Below, piece by piece: positions 39,935-49,106 of a stretch of DNA of 64,000 nucleotides (the first letter of the stretch is position 1; each line of letters begins with the position of its first letter). The notes under the pieces are model-generated. The model was not told the origin of the DNA and made no database searches. It worked only from the letters and a program-made list of their open reading frames with translations. Origin of the DNA: Acinetobacter sp. N54.MGS-139 (GTDB lineage: Bacteria; Pseudomonadota; Gammaproteobacteria; Burkholderiales; Burkholderiaceae_F); contig LARN01000006.1 in NCBI GenBank assembly GCA_000980495.1, positions 1 through 64,000 of the forward strand, written 5' to 3'. Made by a program: the position numbers and the translations under genes.

Positions 39935-40240
39935 TTATTTCTCTTTTTTTATTTCTTCTATTTCGATGACTTCAGCGTCAACGGCCTGAGTCTTATTCCA
40001 CTTTTTAGGAACAATCGAAGTTCTTGCCGACGCATCGTAATAGTCGCCGGGATTGTCCTCGGTATAAGTCCTTCCGCCTTGGAAAAAGCCGAAGATCTTA
40101 CTGCTGAGCCAGATGAGACAGGAAAGTGCAAACACACCAATTAGTACCGCACCTACTACCGGAAGAATAAGCATGGCGCCCAAAAATATGAGCGCAATGA
40201 TTAGACCGGCCCAAATGAGTTTGGAAATAGGATAACGCAC
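39935..40240 (-). CDS. Small membrane protein, unknown function
   Basis: A 101-residue protein with two adjacent predicted membrane segments at about 7-48 and a polar C-terminus ending in an acidic/Lys run (EVIEIEEIKKEK). The start is GTG 40240, since AAGGGGA lies 7 to 8 bases before it; the upstream in-frame GTG at 40246 abuts that site. It was not recognised as a known family. It is probably co-transcribed with the 121-residue gene that follows. Confidence 0.6.
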   Translation of the reverse strand: MRYPISKLIWAGLIIALIFLGAMLILPVVGAVLIGVFALSCLIWLSSKIFGFFQGGRTYTEDNPGDYYDASARTSIVPKKWNKTQAVDAEVIEIEEIKKEK

Positions 40241-40246
40241 GAACAC

Positions 40247-40580
40247 TCCCCTTCTTATTAACTTAGCGGCAACCTCTTAGAGGCTTTATGGATTCTCGCT
40301 CCACGACCCTAATATATTACTAATTAGATTTGCTACAAAGCAAAACTCATCAAAACTGAAAGACGTTGTAAAAATTTGTGGAACCCATTTCTTACTCTCC
40401 TCTTCTTTTTCTGTTGGAAAAACACCGTCAACGTTCTGATATCCGTTAACGAAAACCCTTTGAAGACTAGGTGTTTCTCGGTTTGACAGGCCCTTTAATT
40501 AAAAGCAGCCGCTATATTTAGAGGTATACTCCACAGACTATGTATTGTGGCCGAATTATTCGGTTTTACAGAGGATTTCA
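40247..40580. other. Intergenic region before folE2
   Basis: A 334-base gap between the divergent small-membrane-protein operon and folE2. It is AT-rich. On the plus strand TTGACA at about 40483 has no good -10 at 17 bases; TATATT and TATACT boxes occur at about 40513-40530. The inverted repeat CCACA...TGTGG (about 40531-40550) and the 13-base dyad CCGAATTATTCGG (40551-40563) lie just before the folE2 ribosome site. No RNA gene was recognised. Confidence 0.5.
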
Positions 40581-41387
40581 ATGACAGATAACAAATTAAT
40601 GGTTCTTCCCGATGTCCAGTCTTCGGCAGACAGAAGAAATATTCCTATTCGTCGCGTCGGCGTCAAAGGGATCCGAACCCCTATTCTAGTAAAAAGCCAG
40701 AGCGGCGCACAGCACACCGTGGCCGATGTCGAAATGTATGTCTCCCTGCCGGCAGACAAGAAGGGTACGCATATGTCCAGATTCTGGACACTGCTCAGCG
40801 GCATCAATAAGCCTTTCGCTCCTCTGATGATGGTTGAAGTCATGCAGGAAATGCTTGCTTCCCTGAAATCCGACGGCGGCTATATCCGCTTGGCCTTCCC
40901 CTTCTTTATGGAAAAATCCGCTCCCGTCTCGCACCTCCAAAGCACGATGGACTACGACGTGGTTCTGACCGCCGAATGCGTGAACGGAAAGATCACCGTC
41001 ACCCAGGAAGTCACAGCTCCGGTCACCAGCCTTTGTCCCTGCAGCAAGGAAATCAGCAAATACGGTGCGCATAATCAGCGCTCCCACGTTTCAATCATTG
41101 CGGAAGTTGAAACAAACTTCCCCATTGAAAAGCAGATTGAAATGATCGAAAGCTGTGCCTCCTGCCAGGTTTGGGGTCTGCTGAAGCGTTCCGACGAAAA
41201 GTACGTCACGGAACATGCTTATGAAAATCCGAAGTTTGTCGAAGACCTCGTTCGTGATGTTGCCATCAGATGTCAGGACGAACCGGCGATTCTTGCCTTC
41301 ACGGTCGAAGCAGAAAACTTTGAATCGATTCATAACCACTCTGCCTTTGCCTCTCTGCACTTTGACAAGAGACAAACAGCGGAATAA
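40581..41387 (+). CDS. folE2: GTP cyclohydrolase I, FolE2 type
   Basis: FolE2 makes 7,8-dihydroneopterin triphosphate from GTP, the first step of folate synthesis, and unlike FolE does not strictly need zinc. The start is ATG 40581 after AGAGGAT (268 residues). The catalytic Cys region SLCPCSKEISKYGAHNQRSH is at about 150-169. Conserved N-terminal VGVKGIRTPILV and the C-terminal ENFESIHNHSAFA agree with the family. A dyad precedes the ribosome site; in other bacteria folE2 is often Zur-controlled, but I see no convincing Zur box. Confidence 0.95.
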   Translation: MTDNKLMVLPDVQSSADRRNIPIRRVGVKGIRTPILVKSQSGAQHTVADVEMYVSLPADKKGTHMSRFWTLLSGINKPFAPLMMVEVMQEMLASLKSDGGYIRLAFPFFMEKSAPVSHLQSTMDYDVVLTAECVNGKITVTQEVTAPVTSLCPCSKEISKYGAHNQRSHVSIIAEVETNFPIEKQIEMIESCASCQVWGLLKRSDEKYVTEHAYENPKFVEDLVRDVAIRCQDEPAILAFTVEAENFESIHNHSAFASLHFDKRQTAE

Positions 41388-41417
41388 TCCTGATGTTGAT
41401 TAGGAAATAGGTCTTTT

Positions 41418-43163
41418 ATGCTTGCCTCACAGAAAACTAAAATCACCGAGCTTTTCAAGAATGCTCTGGCCGCCGTCGGTGCTCCGGAGAACACCAAAAT
41501 TGTTCTTGAGCGGCCCAAGCAGCAGAGCCACGGTGACATTGCCTGTACAGTGGCGCTCCAATGTGCAAAAGCCATGAAGCAGCCTCCGAGGGTCATAGCG
41601 GAAAAACTGGTCGAACAGCTTCGAAAGGAAACCGCTGACTCTGAGATGTTTTCTGCTATCGAGATTGCCGGTCCCGGATTTATCAATCTCAAACTTGCAC
41701 CTTCTCTTAAGCAGGATGTTGTTCGAGAAATTTTGAAAGAAGGGCCGGCCTACGGCTGCTCCGATGCGCACACAGGAGAATCCATTCTTCTGGAATATGT
41801 TTCAGCCAACCCGACCGGACCGCTTCATTTGGGTCATGCAAGACAGGGTGCGCTGGGTGACGTTCTGTCGCGCCTGCTCAAAAGCCAAGGCTGGGCTGTC
41901 ACCCGAGAGTTTTATTACAACGACGCCGGCAACCAGATTCATAATCTGGCCATCAGTGTTCAGGCGCGATGCTACGAACTCCAGAATAAGCCGTTCGAAT
42001 TTCCTGAAGACGGTTACAAGGGCGCTTATGTCCTCGACATCGCACAGGATTTTCTCGCTAAGAAACCGATCCATACTTTTGACGGAAAGATAGTAGAAAG
42101 CAACGGCAACCCGGATGACCTCGAAAACATCCGCGCTTATGCCGTGGCTTATCTCAGAGAAGAACAGCACAAGGATCTGACAGCGCTCGGCGTAGCGTTC
42201 GACAACTATTATCTGGAAAGCTCTCTTTACTCTGACGGCAGAGTTGCCAAAGCAGTTCAGGCGATTCAAAACGCAGGTAAAACATACGAAAAAGACGGCG
42301 CTTTATGGTTTAAGAGTACGGATTACGGTGACGATAAAGACCGTGTCATGCGTAAGGCCGATGGTTCTTACACCTACTTCGTGCCTGATGTTGCTTATCA
42401 CTTAGCTAAGTTTGAGCGCGGCTTTAACCGAGCTTTAAATATTCAGGGCTCCGATCACCACGGAACAGTCGCCCGCGTTCGCGCGGGTATCCAGGCGGCA
42501 TCGGGAGAGTTCGGTTTCAATATCCCGAAAACTTTCCCGGAATACATGCTGCACAAGATGCTTCAGGTAGTTAAAGACGGACAGCCGGTTAAGATGAGCA
42601 AACGCAGCGGCACGTACGTCACACTTTCCGACTTGGTCAATTGGGTCGGAAAGGATGCTGCGCGTCTTTTCATGGTTAACCGCAGAGCGGACGCGGAGTT
42701 TGTTTTTGATGTCGATTTAGCGCTTAGCCAGTCCGACGAAAATCCGGTCTATTATCTGCAGTACGCACATGCAAGAATCTGCTCTGTCTTTGCACAGGCG
42801 CAGGAAAAAGGCGTATCGGTTCCTTCCGTTGAAGAAATGGCCTCTGAAGACCTGTCTTCTTTGACCGCTCCGACTGAACTCAGACTGATGAGCAAGCTTT
42901 CTGATTTCCCGACGGCTTTGGCAAACGGTGCTGATGACCTTTCTCCTTTGGCTCTGGTCACATACCTGAAGGAACTGGCTGCGGATTTCCATTCTTTCTA
43001 CAATGCCGAAAGAGTGTTGGTGGATGATGAGAAACTGCGCAACGCCCGCTTGGCCCTTTTGGTCGCCACTCGACAAGTTCTGCGCAACGGACTGGAAATC
43101 TTGGGCATCTCTGCCCCCGAAAGATTGTCTCGTGCCGATCAGCCGGCTGACTCAACTAAATAA
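41418..43163 (+). CDS. argS: Arginyl-tRNA synthetase
   Basis: Class I synthetase that charges tRNA-Arg. The 581-residue product has the N-terminal Add-1 domain, the HIGH equivalent HLGH at 137-140 within NPTGPLHLGHARQG, the KMSK motif KMSKRSG at about 392-398, and the DALR anticodon-binding domain at the C-terminus. It lies 30 bases after folE2 and 12 before a SPOR protein, so the three may be one operon. Confidence 0.98.
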   Translation: MLASQKTKITELFKNALAAVGAPENTKIVLERPKQQSHGDIACTVALQCAKAMKQPPRVIAEKLVEQLRKETADSEMFSAIEIAGPGFINLKLAPSLKQDVVREILKEGPAYGCSDAHTGESILLEYVSANPTGPLHLGHARQGALGDVLSRLLKSQGWAVTREFYYNDAGNQIHNLAISVQARCYELQNKPFEFPEDGYKGAYVLDIAQDFLAKKPIHTFDGKIVESNGNPDDLENIRAYAVAYLREEQHKDLTALGVAFDNYYLESSLYSDGRVAKAVQAIQNAGKTYEKDGALWFKSTDYGDDKDRVMRKADGSYTYFVPDVAYHLAKFERGFNRALNIQGSDHHGTVARVRAGIQAASGEFGFNIPKTFPEYMLHKMLQVVKDGQPVKMSKRSGTYVTLSDLVNWVGKDAARLFMVNRRADAEFVFDVDLALSQSDENPVYYLQYAHARICSVFAQAQEKGVSVPSVEEMASEDLSSLTAPTELRLMSKLSDFPTALANGADDLSPLALVTYLKELAADFHSFYNAERVLVDDEKLRNARLALLVATRQVLRNGLEILGISAPERLSRADQPADSTK

Positions 43164-43175
43164 GGTTTAAGCTCC

Positions 43176-43718
43176 ATGGCAAGAAATTCCGGCGGCGGAT
43201 TTGGAACCTGGTTTTACGGATTCCTCGTAGGAGGAGTCATCGGTGTCGGCTGCTGCGCAGCTGCAGCGCTGTACATCACTAAGGCTCCGATCCCATTCGT
43301 AAATAAAGTTAACCAAGCCAGCGAAAAAATCAATCCCATCGCCGGCGGCACTATTCCCGATCCGAATAAACCGCTTTCTGCCAGCGGCGGCGCCCCCGTG
43401 AACGCTCCGAAGAGCCGAGTCGTAACGGTCGAACCGCCGACAAGCGAACAGGCCGCCGAAGAAACCAAACTTCAGATTGAACAGGGCTCACGCTTTGTGG
43501 TACAGGCCGGAGCCTTCAGCACTCAGGTTGACGCCGAAGCTCGGAGAGCTGAGCTCGGATTCTTAGGTTTCGAGGCTCGGGTAATTCCCAGAACCGACGG
43601 GCCAAAAACACTTTATCGCGTTCGTCTCGGACCGTACGGCACGGCCCAAGAAGCCAACGATGTCAAGTCCAAGCTTCAGGCTAACTCCATCACGGCGACT
43701 GTCGGACGCATCAAATAA
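43176..43718 (+). CDS. SPOR-domain membrane protein
   Basis: SPOR domains bind denuded peptidoglycan at the division septum. The 180-residue product has a short cytoplasmic N-terminus, one membrane segment at about 13-37, a Pro/Ala-rich linker and a SPOR domain at about 105-180 (FVVQAGAFSTQVDAEARRAEL, then YRVRLGPYGT). The layout is that of FtsN-like proteins, which in Burkholderiales typically follow argS. A true FtsN role is inferred. A terminator-like hairpin separates it from dsbA. Confidence 0.85.
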   Translation: MARNSGGGFGTWFYGFLVGGVIGVGCCAAAALYITKAPIPFVNKVNQASEKINPIAGGTIPDPNKPLSASGGAPVNAPKSRVVTVEPPTSEQAAEETKLQIEQGSRFVVQAGAFSTQVDAEARRAELGFLGFEARVIPRTDGPKTLYRVRLGPYGTAQEANDVKSKLQANSITATVGRIK

Positions 43719-43728
43719 CTTTTTATTC

Positions 43729-43763
43729 ACCGGACCGAAGGGAGAGTCTCCCTCCGGTTCTTT
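43729..43763 (+). terminator. Terminator after SPOR gene
   Basis: ACCGGA (43729-43734) pairs with TCCGGT (43753-43758), with an inner GGGAGA-type stem, then TCTTTCG. Confidence 0.6.
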
Positions 43764-43784
43764 CGTATTAGTAGGTCAAAACTT

Positions 43785-44414
43785 ATGCTTCGAAGAATTT
43801 TATTGTCCACTTGTCTTTTACTTCCGATCGTCGGATACGCTTCTGCCGAAAATCCGGTCGCAGGACAGGACTACACCGTTTTGAAAACTCCGGTGCAAAC
43901 GCAGGACCCCAAGAAGATCGAAGTCTTAACTTTCTTCGCCTATACCTGCCCTCACTGCTACACCTATGAGAAAGATGTCCTGCCCTGGAGTGAAAAACTT
44001 CCGGACGATGTCGTTTTCCGTCAAATTCCTGTCGCATGGACCCCGAAGAGCTTCCATTTCACAAAGACTTATTACGCCTTAGAAGCCATGCATAAGCTGC
44101 ATCCTTACCACGAGATGCTTTTTAACGCCGTCATCAAGGAAAGAAAAGAATTCCCCGATCTCAACAGCATTGCGGATTTTTTTGCACAGAACGGCTTGAA
44201 TAAGGAAGAATTCCTCAAAAACGCCAATTCTTTCTCCACCAAAGTCAAGAATGATCGCGCTTTCAAGACTTGGCAGGCCTATGAGATCGACGGTACGCCC
44301 GCAAATGCGGTCAACGGTAAGTACATCACTGCCCCGCACATGGTCGGTACTCGGGAAGGTGCGATTCAGGTCATGAACTACCTTATCGAAAAAGAACGAG
44401 CCGCCAAGAAATAA
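43785..44414 (+). CDS. dsbA: Thiol:disulfide oxidoreductase DsbA
   Basis: DsbA introduces disulfide bonds in periplasmic proteins. The 209-residue precursor has a Sec signal peptide (cleavage near residue 21, YASA-EN), the thioredoxin-fold active site CPHC at 55-58 in FFAYTCPHCYTYE, and the cis-Pro motif in EIDGTPANAV. Length and order after the SPOR gene fit Burkholderiales. A terminator follows at 44428. Confidence 0.94.
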   Translation: MLRRILLSTCLLLPIVGYASAENPVAGQDYTVLKTPVQTQDPKKIEVLTFFAYTCPHCYTYEKDVLPWSEKLPDDVVFRQIPVAWTPKSFHFTKTYYALEAMHKLHPYHEMLFNAVIKERKEFPDLNSIADFFAQNGLNKEEFLKNANSFSTKVKNDRAFKTWQAYEIDGTPANAVNGKYITAPHMVGTREGAIQVMNYLIEKERAAKK

Positions 44415-44427
44415 GCGGCTTCGGTTC

Positions 44428-44456
44428 AAAGGAGGTTCGCCTCCTTTTTCTTTTTC
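44428..44456 (+). terminator. Intrinsic terminator of dsbA
   Basis: AAAGGAGG (44428-44435) pairs with CCTCCTTT (44440-44447) around a TTCG tetraloop, then TTCTTTTTC. Confidence 0.92.
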
Positions 44457-44566
44457 TGCAGCTTCTTGGAGCCGCGGCATTCGCCGCCCGCGATAAGCTG
44501 TGTATGATTATCTCCATTAAGAATATCTATTCGCCGGGCACGGAATGCCCGGCCGCGGAGTAGCAA

Positions 44567-45400
44567 ATGAACATTTTCCTGACCGGAGCATCAAGCGGCA
44601 TCGGACAAGCTTTGGCAAAAGAATTTGCCGCGAACGGCGCGACGCTTGGTCTTGTTGCCAGACGTGAAGACAAGCTCAAAGAACTGATCGCAGAACTTCC
44701 TAATCCTGAACTCCATACGGCGATTGTCTGCGACGTAACGGATCGCGATCGTTTAATCGAAGAAGCCCGTAAATTCGATGCGGCCTGCGGCGGCGTCGAT
44801 ATCGCCATTGCCTGCGCAGGTATTTCTGTCGGCGTAAAAACGCAGTATCGCGAAGACCTGGACGTCTTTGACAAAGTTTTCGATACCAATGTCTTTGCAA
44901 TGGCATCTACTTTCCATGCATTTATCGATCCGATGATCAAACGCAGGCGCGGAACTCTGGTCGGGATTGCAAGCGTCGCCGGCATTCGCGGGCTCCCGGG
45001 CAGTGAAGCTTACTGCGCCAGCAAATCCGCAGCGATTACATACTGCGAAAGCCTTCGCGTAGAAATGCAGAAATACGGCATCAAAGTCGTGACGATCTCT
45101 CCAGGATTCGTTCGAACGCCGTTGACTGCCCATAATCCGTACAAGATGCCGTTCATCATGGAACCGGAAGCCTTTGCAAAAGAAGCCGTCAAAGTGATTA
45201 TGGCGGGCAAGAAATACGCCACGATTCCTTGGGAAATGGGCGTTCTGTCTAAGATCCTTCGTCTTATCCCGAACTGGCTCTTCGATAAAATCTTGGCTTC
45301 CCGTAAGCAGAAACCGCGTTCCGGAACAACCGGAACACCGAAAACGGGAAAGCAGCCGGGATCGACACCTGTCGTTGATAAAACAGAAGAAGCAAAATAA
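44567..45400 (+). CDS. Short-chain dehydrogenase/reductase
   Basis: A 277-residue NAD(P)-dependent SDR. The Rossmann motif TGASSGIG is at 6-13, the NAG-like CAG motif follows in AIACAGIS, and the catalytic YCASK has Tyr near 148 and Lys near 152. The C-terminal 30 residues are basic with Pro/Gly/Thr repeats, outside the SDR fold. The substrate cannot be told from sequence. It stands alone between the dsbA terminator and a convergent terminator. Confidence 0.88.
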   Translation: MNIFLTGASSGIGQALAKEFAANGATLGLVARREDKLKELIAELPNPELHTAIVCDVTDRDRLIEEARKFDAACGGVDIAIACAGISVGVKTQYREDLDVFDKVFDTNVFAMASTFHAFIDPMIKRRRGTLVGIASVAGIRGLPGSEAYCASKSAAITYCESLRVEMQKYGIKVVTISPGFVRTPLTAHNPYKMPFIMEPEAFAKEAVKVIMAGKKYATIPWEMGVLSKILRLIPNWLFDKILASRKQKPRSGTTGTPKTGKQPGSTPVVDKTEEAK

Positions 45401-45433
45401 GATTGTTTGAATGGACAAAACTGTTGCATGCGC

Positions 45434-45464
45434 AAGCCGAAATCAAAAGTTTCGGCTTTTTCTC
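45434..45464. terminator. Convergent terminator, SDR and recQ
   Basis: AAGCCGAAA (45434-45442) pairs with TTTCGGCTT (45450-45458), then TTTCTC on the plus strand. It overlaps the last codons of recQ, so it serves the SDR gene best. Confidence 0.75.
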
Positions 45465-47023
45465 TGTCCCGATCCGTGCGCGGAGAGAAAAACAGGTTCA
45501 GACGAGCTCAGGAAGCGGCGGCTTTTATCGGTTAAGAAAAGCCCGTTGTCGGAAGTAAATTCCACCCCCAAAGCTTCTTTCAAAAGCAGATAGCGGTAAA
45601 CCGCACGCAGCTGGCTCTCAGAAAACTCGACCCCGATTTTCCACGTACTGAGTTCTTGGAAATCATGCTGTCGGTTGAACGGCGTTTCGATGCCTTGCAG
45701 GATTTCAATCACCTGAGCAGCATTCAAATAGAGCTTCGATTTCTCGTACGACCGCCATACCGTAGAGAGGAACTTTTTTACGGCAGTCGAGGCATCCCAG
45801 CTTTTCTCGGTGACGCGACAATTGTCGCACTGACCGCACTTCTCTTTCGATTTTTCTCCGAAGTAAGCCAGAAGAAGGTTTCTGCGGCATTCCGTGCTTT
45901 CAGCGTAGCCCTGCATTACGTCCTGCTTCACTTCTGAGAGGTTCTTATACCAGTCCTCGGCTTCACTTTCCGCAATGCGTTTCTTCTGAAAGAATGCATC
46001 GCCTCCGCTAAAACAAAGCCATGCTTCCGCCTTTTGACCGTCTCGTCCGGCTCTTCCGATTTCCTGGACGTAGTTCTCAATGCTTTTAGGCAGAGAGGTA
46101 TGTGCAACGAAACGAACATCCGCCTTGTCAACTCCCATGCCGAAGGCAATTGTCGCCACAATCACGGCGTCCTTTTCATGCAGGAAACGGGTCTGGCTCA
46201 GCTCCCTTTGCTCTCGGCTCAGCCCGGCATGATAACAAAGGCAATTAATTCCTTCCGCTGCGAGAAAGGCACATACCGTTTCCGCTTTAGCTCGAGAGCT
46301 CGTGTAAACGATGCCGCTTTCTCCGGCATGCTTTTCTTTTATAAAGGCCAGAAGCTGTTCATTGCCCCGCTTTCTGCGGACAACTGTAATTCGGAGATTT
46401 TTTCTCTCAAGGCTGGCAGCATGCACATAAGGTTCAACCAAAAGTTTTTCACAGATATCTCGTGAACTAATGGCATCTGCGGTTGCCGTAAGAGCAATTC
46501 TCGGGATCGAAGGAAAACGTTCTTTTAAAGCGCTCAAGAGGCGATACTCAGGCCTGAAGTCGTGTCCCCAGCTCGAAACGCAGTGCGCCTCGTCATACGC
46601 AAACAAAGAAACGCGGCTGTCCTCCAGAAGTCGGCAAAAAAAAGGATTAGAAAGACGCTCGGGAGAGACATAAAGAATCTTGATCTTCTCGTCTCGTATG
46701 AGCTCTACTGTGGAAGAAATTTCATCCCATTCCATGTTCGAGCTAAGATAAGCGGCCGCAACGTTTTTCTTTTTCAGCGCATCCACTTGGTCTTTCATAA
46801 GAGAGATCAGCGGCTCAAAGACGACGGCCATGCCGTCCTTAACCAATGCCGGCAGCTGAAAACACAAACTCTTCCCCGCTCCTGTGGGCAGAAGGGCCAG
46901 CACATCCCTTCCTTCCAGAAGCGCCTCGATAATCGCCTCCTGACCTTCGCGATAATCTTCATGGCCGAAAACTGCCCTCAGCGTCTCTCGGCATTTTTGA
47001 ATAACTTTTGTTTCCTTCGGCAT
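45443..47023 (-). CDS. recQ: RecQ-family DNA helicase, short form
   Basis: RecQ is a 3'-5' DNA helicase in recombination and fork repair. The 526-residue product has Walker A TGAGKS at 47-52, the DEAH box at 144-147 (AYDEAHCVSSWGHDFRPEYR), motif VI near EIGRAGRDGQ, and the RQC zinc site C..C..CGQCDNC at about 375-400 followed by a winged helix. It ends without an HRDC domain, so it is about 80 residues shorter than E. coli RecQ. The helix-turn from zinc site to winged helix is intact, so truncation by mutation is not needed to explain the length. Confidence 0.92.
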   Translation of the reverse strand: MPKETKVIQKCRETLRAVFGHEDYREGQEAIIEALLEGRDVLALLPTGAGKSLCFQLPALVKDGMAVVFEPLISLMKDQVDALKKKNVAAAYLSSNMEWDEISSTVELIRDEKIKILYVSPERLSNPFFCRLLEDSRVSLFAYDEAHCVSSWGHDFRPEYRLLSALKERFPSIPRIALTATADAISSRDICEKLLVEPYVHAASLERKNLRITVVRRKRGNEQLLAFIKEKHAGESGIVYTSSRAKAETVCAFLAAEGINCLCYHAGLSREQRELSQTRFLHEKDAVIVATIAFGMGVDKADVRFVAHTSLPKSIENYVQEIGRAGRDGQKAEAWLCFSGGDAFFQKKRIAESEAEDWYKNLSEVKQDVMQGYAESTECRRNLLLAYFGEKSKEKCGQCDNCRVTEKSWDASTAVKKFLSTVWRSYEKSKLYLNAAQVIEILQGIETPFNRQHDFQELSTWKIGVEFSESQLRAVYRYLLLKEALGVEFTSDNGLFLTDKSRRFLSSSEPVFLSAHGSGQRKSRNF

Positions 47024-47119
47024 GGCGCGAGGTTATCACATCCGTTGAGGCTCCGAGAGGTATAAATTTTCCAGAAGTTTTGTCAAAACGGGCAATAATG
47101 GTTCTTGCTTAATGGTTTT

Positions 47120-47159
47120 CCCTATGTTTTGTTTTATTATGTTCGCATATAACACAGGG
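47120..47159 (+). promoter_or_regulatory. Dyad upstream of NarJ-like gene
   Basis: CCCTATGTT (47120-47128) and AACACAGGG (47151-47159) are complementary except at one position, 22 bases apart, and flank AT-rich DNA with a TATAAC box (about 47147). They lie 26 bases before the NarJ-like ATG. This could be an operator or a leader stem. It does not match the FNR consensus. Confidence 0.35.
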
Positions 47160-47184
47160 TGTTTTTCTACTATCGAGTTTTCAG

Positions 47185-47685
47185 ATGACAACAGAACTTA
47201 GCGCGCTTGCGAGATTATTGGTCTACCCGAGGCATCAAACATTAAACGAGCTGAGCAAAATTGATCATATTTTGCAAAACTCGTGCCATCTGGACCCTCA
47301 CACGAAGGAAAACCTGAAAACATTCACTGTGGCTTTGTCGGCAGCTCCGATATCTGCCCTTCAGAACGTTTATTTGGCTTCTTTTGAGGAAGATTACAAG
47401 ACGCTTGATCTGACGCAGCAAAATCATGAATCGGCAGAAGCTCTGAGGCTTCTGGAAAATCTCTACCACGAACATGGACAGGACTTTTCCGAAAAAGACG
47501 TTCCGCACTTCTTGCCGGCGATTCTGGAATTTCTTTCTACCGTGTCTTACAACGAAGCATTGTCCTGGATTAAGCAGGCGGAGCCGGCGCTCCGTGCAAT
47601 CGACCGCAAGCTGTTGGATGTCTCGAGTCCTTGGCTGGCAGTAACAGACTCGCTTCTTTCTTTATCGAAGCGCGTCGCTGCTTGA
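47185..47685 (+). CDS. NarJ/TorD-like molybdoenzyme chaperone
   Basis: The 166-residue protein is all-helical in appearance and has the family pattern of nitrate-reductase/DMSO-reductase chaperones: LARLLVYPRHQTLNELSKI at the start, LYHEHGQDFSEKDVPHFLPA with ILEFLSTV in the middle (compare LPxxLEFLA of NarJ). Such proteins load the molybdenum cofactor into their own partner enzyme. No molybdoenzyme genes are in the window, so it is an orphan; the family call is by pattern. A terminator follows at 47702. Confidence 0.6.
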   Translation: MTTELSALARLLVYPRHQTLNELSKIDHILQNSCHLDPHTKENLKTFTVALSAAPISALQNVYLASFEEDYKTLDLTQQNHESAEALRLLENLYHEHGQDFSEKDVPHFLPAILEFLSTVSYNEALSWIKQAEPALRAIDRKLLDVSSPWLAVTDSLLSLSKRVAA

Positions 47686-47701
47686 ATTTCCAGCATTAAA
47701 A

Positions 47702-47739
47702 ACCTTCCGAAGGAAAACCCGCTCGGAAGGTATTTTGTT
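47702..47739 (+). terminator. Terminator after NarJ-like gene
   Basis: ACCTTCCGA (47702-47710) pairs with TCGGAAGGT (47723-47731), then ATTTTGTT. Confidence 0.75.
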
Positions 47740-47756
47740 ATCGACTTAACCGATCG

Positions 47757-48989
47757 CTAGGCGTGGCTCTGTGATTTGCGGCGATGATGCTCGGAAGCAG
47801 CAGCCGTAAAGACAACGTCCGTCGAAGAGTTCAAAGCTGTCTCGGCAGAATCCTGCAGCACACCGATCACAAAACCGACAGCAACCACCTGCATGGCGAC
47901 GTTCTGGTCAATACCGAACAGTCCGCAGGCGAGCGGAATCAGCAGGAGCGAGCCGCCGGGAACGCCGGAAGCACCGCAGGCGCAAACAGCTGCAACAACG
48001 GAAAGAAGCAGTGCCGTCAAAACATCGACCTGAACACCTAATGTGTAAGCAGCAGACAACGTCAGAACGGTAATCGTCACTGCGGCTCCGCCCATGTTGA
48101 TGGTGGCGCCGATGGGAATAGACAGCGAATAGAGCTTTTCGTCTAAACCGAGCTTACGGCAGAGGTTCATGTTTACAGGAATGTTCGCAGCAGAGGAACG
48201 CGTGAAGAAGGCTGTTACACCGCTTTCTCTCAGGCAGGCCCAAACCAAAGGATAGGGATTCTTGTGGGTGTAGAGGAAGACCAAAAGCGGATTGACGATC
48301 AAAGCAATGAAAATCATGCAGCCGATCAGCACGGCCAGAAGGCGGACATAACTCATCATGCCGGCCAAACCGGTTGTGGCAACGACTTCGGCAACCAACC
48401 CGAAAACACCGATAGGTGCAAGGCGAATGACGAAGCGAACGACGTATTCAACGCTGGCAGTAAGATCCGTCACAATGCGTTTAGTCTCGTCGGAAGCATA
48501 GCGGAGGGCAACGCCCAAGCTGATAGACCAAGCCAAAATACCGATGTAGTTCGCGTTGGCGATTGCTTTGACCGGATTATCAACGATGTTAAAGATCAAA
48601 TTCTTCACAACTTCGCCGATGCCGCCGGGGGCAGACAATGCATCTTTCGTGTCAATGAGCGCAATCTGCGTCGGAAACAGGAAGCTCGCGAAAACAGCAA
48701 CTAGAGCTGCCAGGAACGTACCGACCAAATAAAGAACAATAACGTCCTTCATGGCAGTATTCGTGGTGCTCTCCTGATTCGCGATAGAAGCCGCGACCAA
48801 AACAAAAACCAGGACCGGAGCCACGGCCTTCAATGCGCTGACAAAGAAAGAGCCCAGCATCCCGCAGCCTTGCGCAAACCCCGGGAAAGCCAGAGCAACC
48901 AATATGCCCAAAATCAACCCTGCAATGATCTGCTTGACCAATGATCCTTGTTTAATAAGCGTGATTAAAAAAGGGATAGTTCTTTTCAT
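47757..48989 (-). CDS. sstT: Serine/threonine:Na+ symporter SstT
   Basis: SstT imports L-serine and L-threonine with sodium. The 410-residue product belongs to the dicarboxylate/amino acid:cation symporter family and matches SstT in its signature stretches: [76 protein letters not shown], and [19 protein letters not shown]. Serine is a major carbon source for gut bacteria of this kind. It is divergent from the MFS gene to the right. Confidence 0.94.
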   Translation of the reverse strand: MKRTIPFLITLIKQGSLVKQIIAGLILGILVALAFPGFAQGCGMLGSFFVSALKAVAPVLVFVLVAASIANQESTTNTAMKDVIVLYLVGTFLAALVAVFASFLFPTQIALIDTKDALSAPGGIGEVVKNLIFNIVDNPVKAIANANYIGILAWSISLGVALRYASDETKRIVTDLTASVEYVVRFVIRLAPIGVFGLVAEVVATTGLAGMMSYVRLLAVLIGCMIFIALIVNPLLVFLYTHKNPYPLVWACLRESGVTAFFTRSSAANIPVNMNLCRKLGLDEKLYSLSIPIGATINMGGAAVTITVLTLSAAYTLGVQVDVLTALLLSVVAAVCACGASGVPGGSLLLIPLACGLFGIDQNVAMQVVAVGFVIGVLQDSAETALNSSTDVVFTAAASEHHRRKSQSHA

Positions 48990-49106
48990 GAGATTTGTAA
49001 GAAGTAATTTCCAATACGGCCTCAGTTTACCGATTTTTTTCAGCTATCTTGAAAACGTGGTAATTTTTTCCACCTGTAACGAAACGATCAAAAACCTTAC
49101 TTACCC

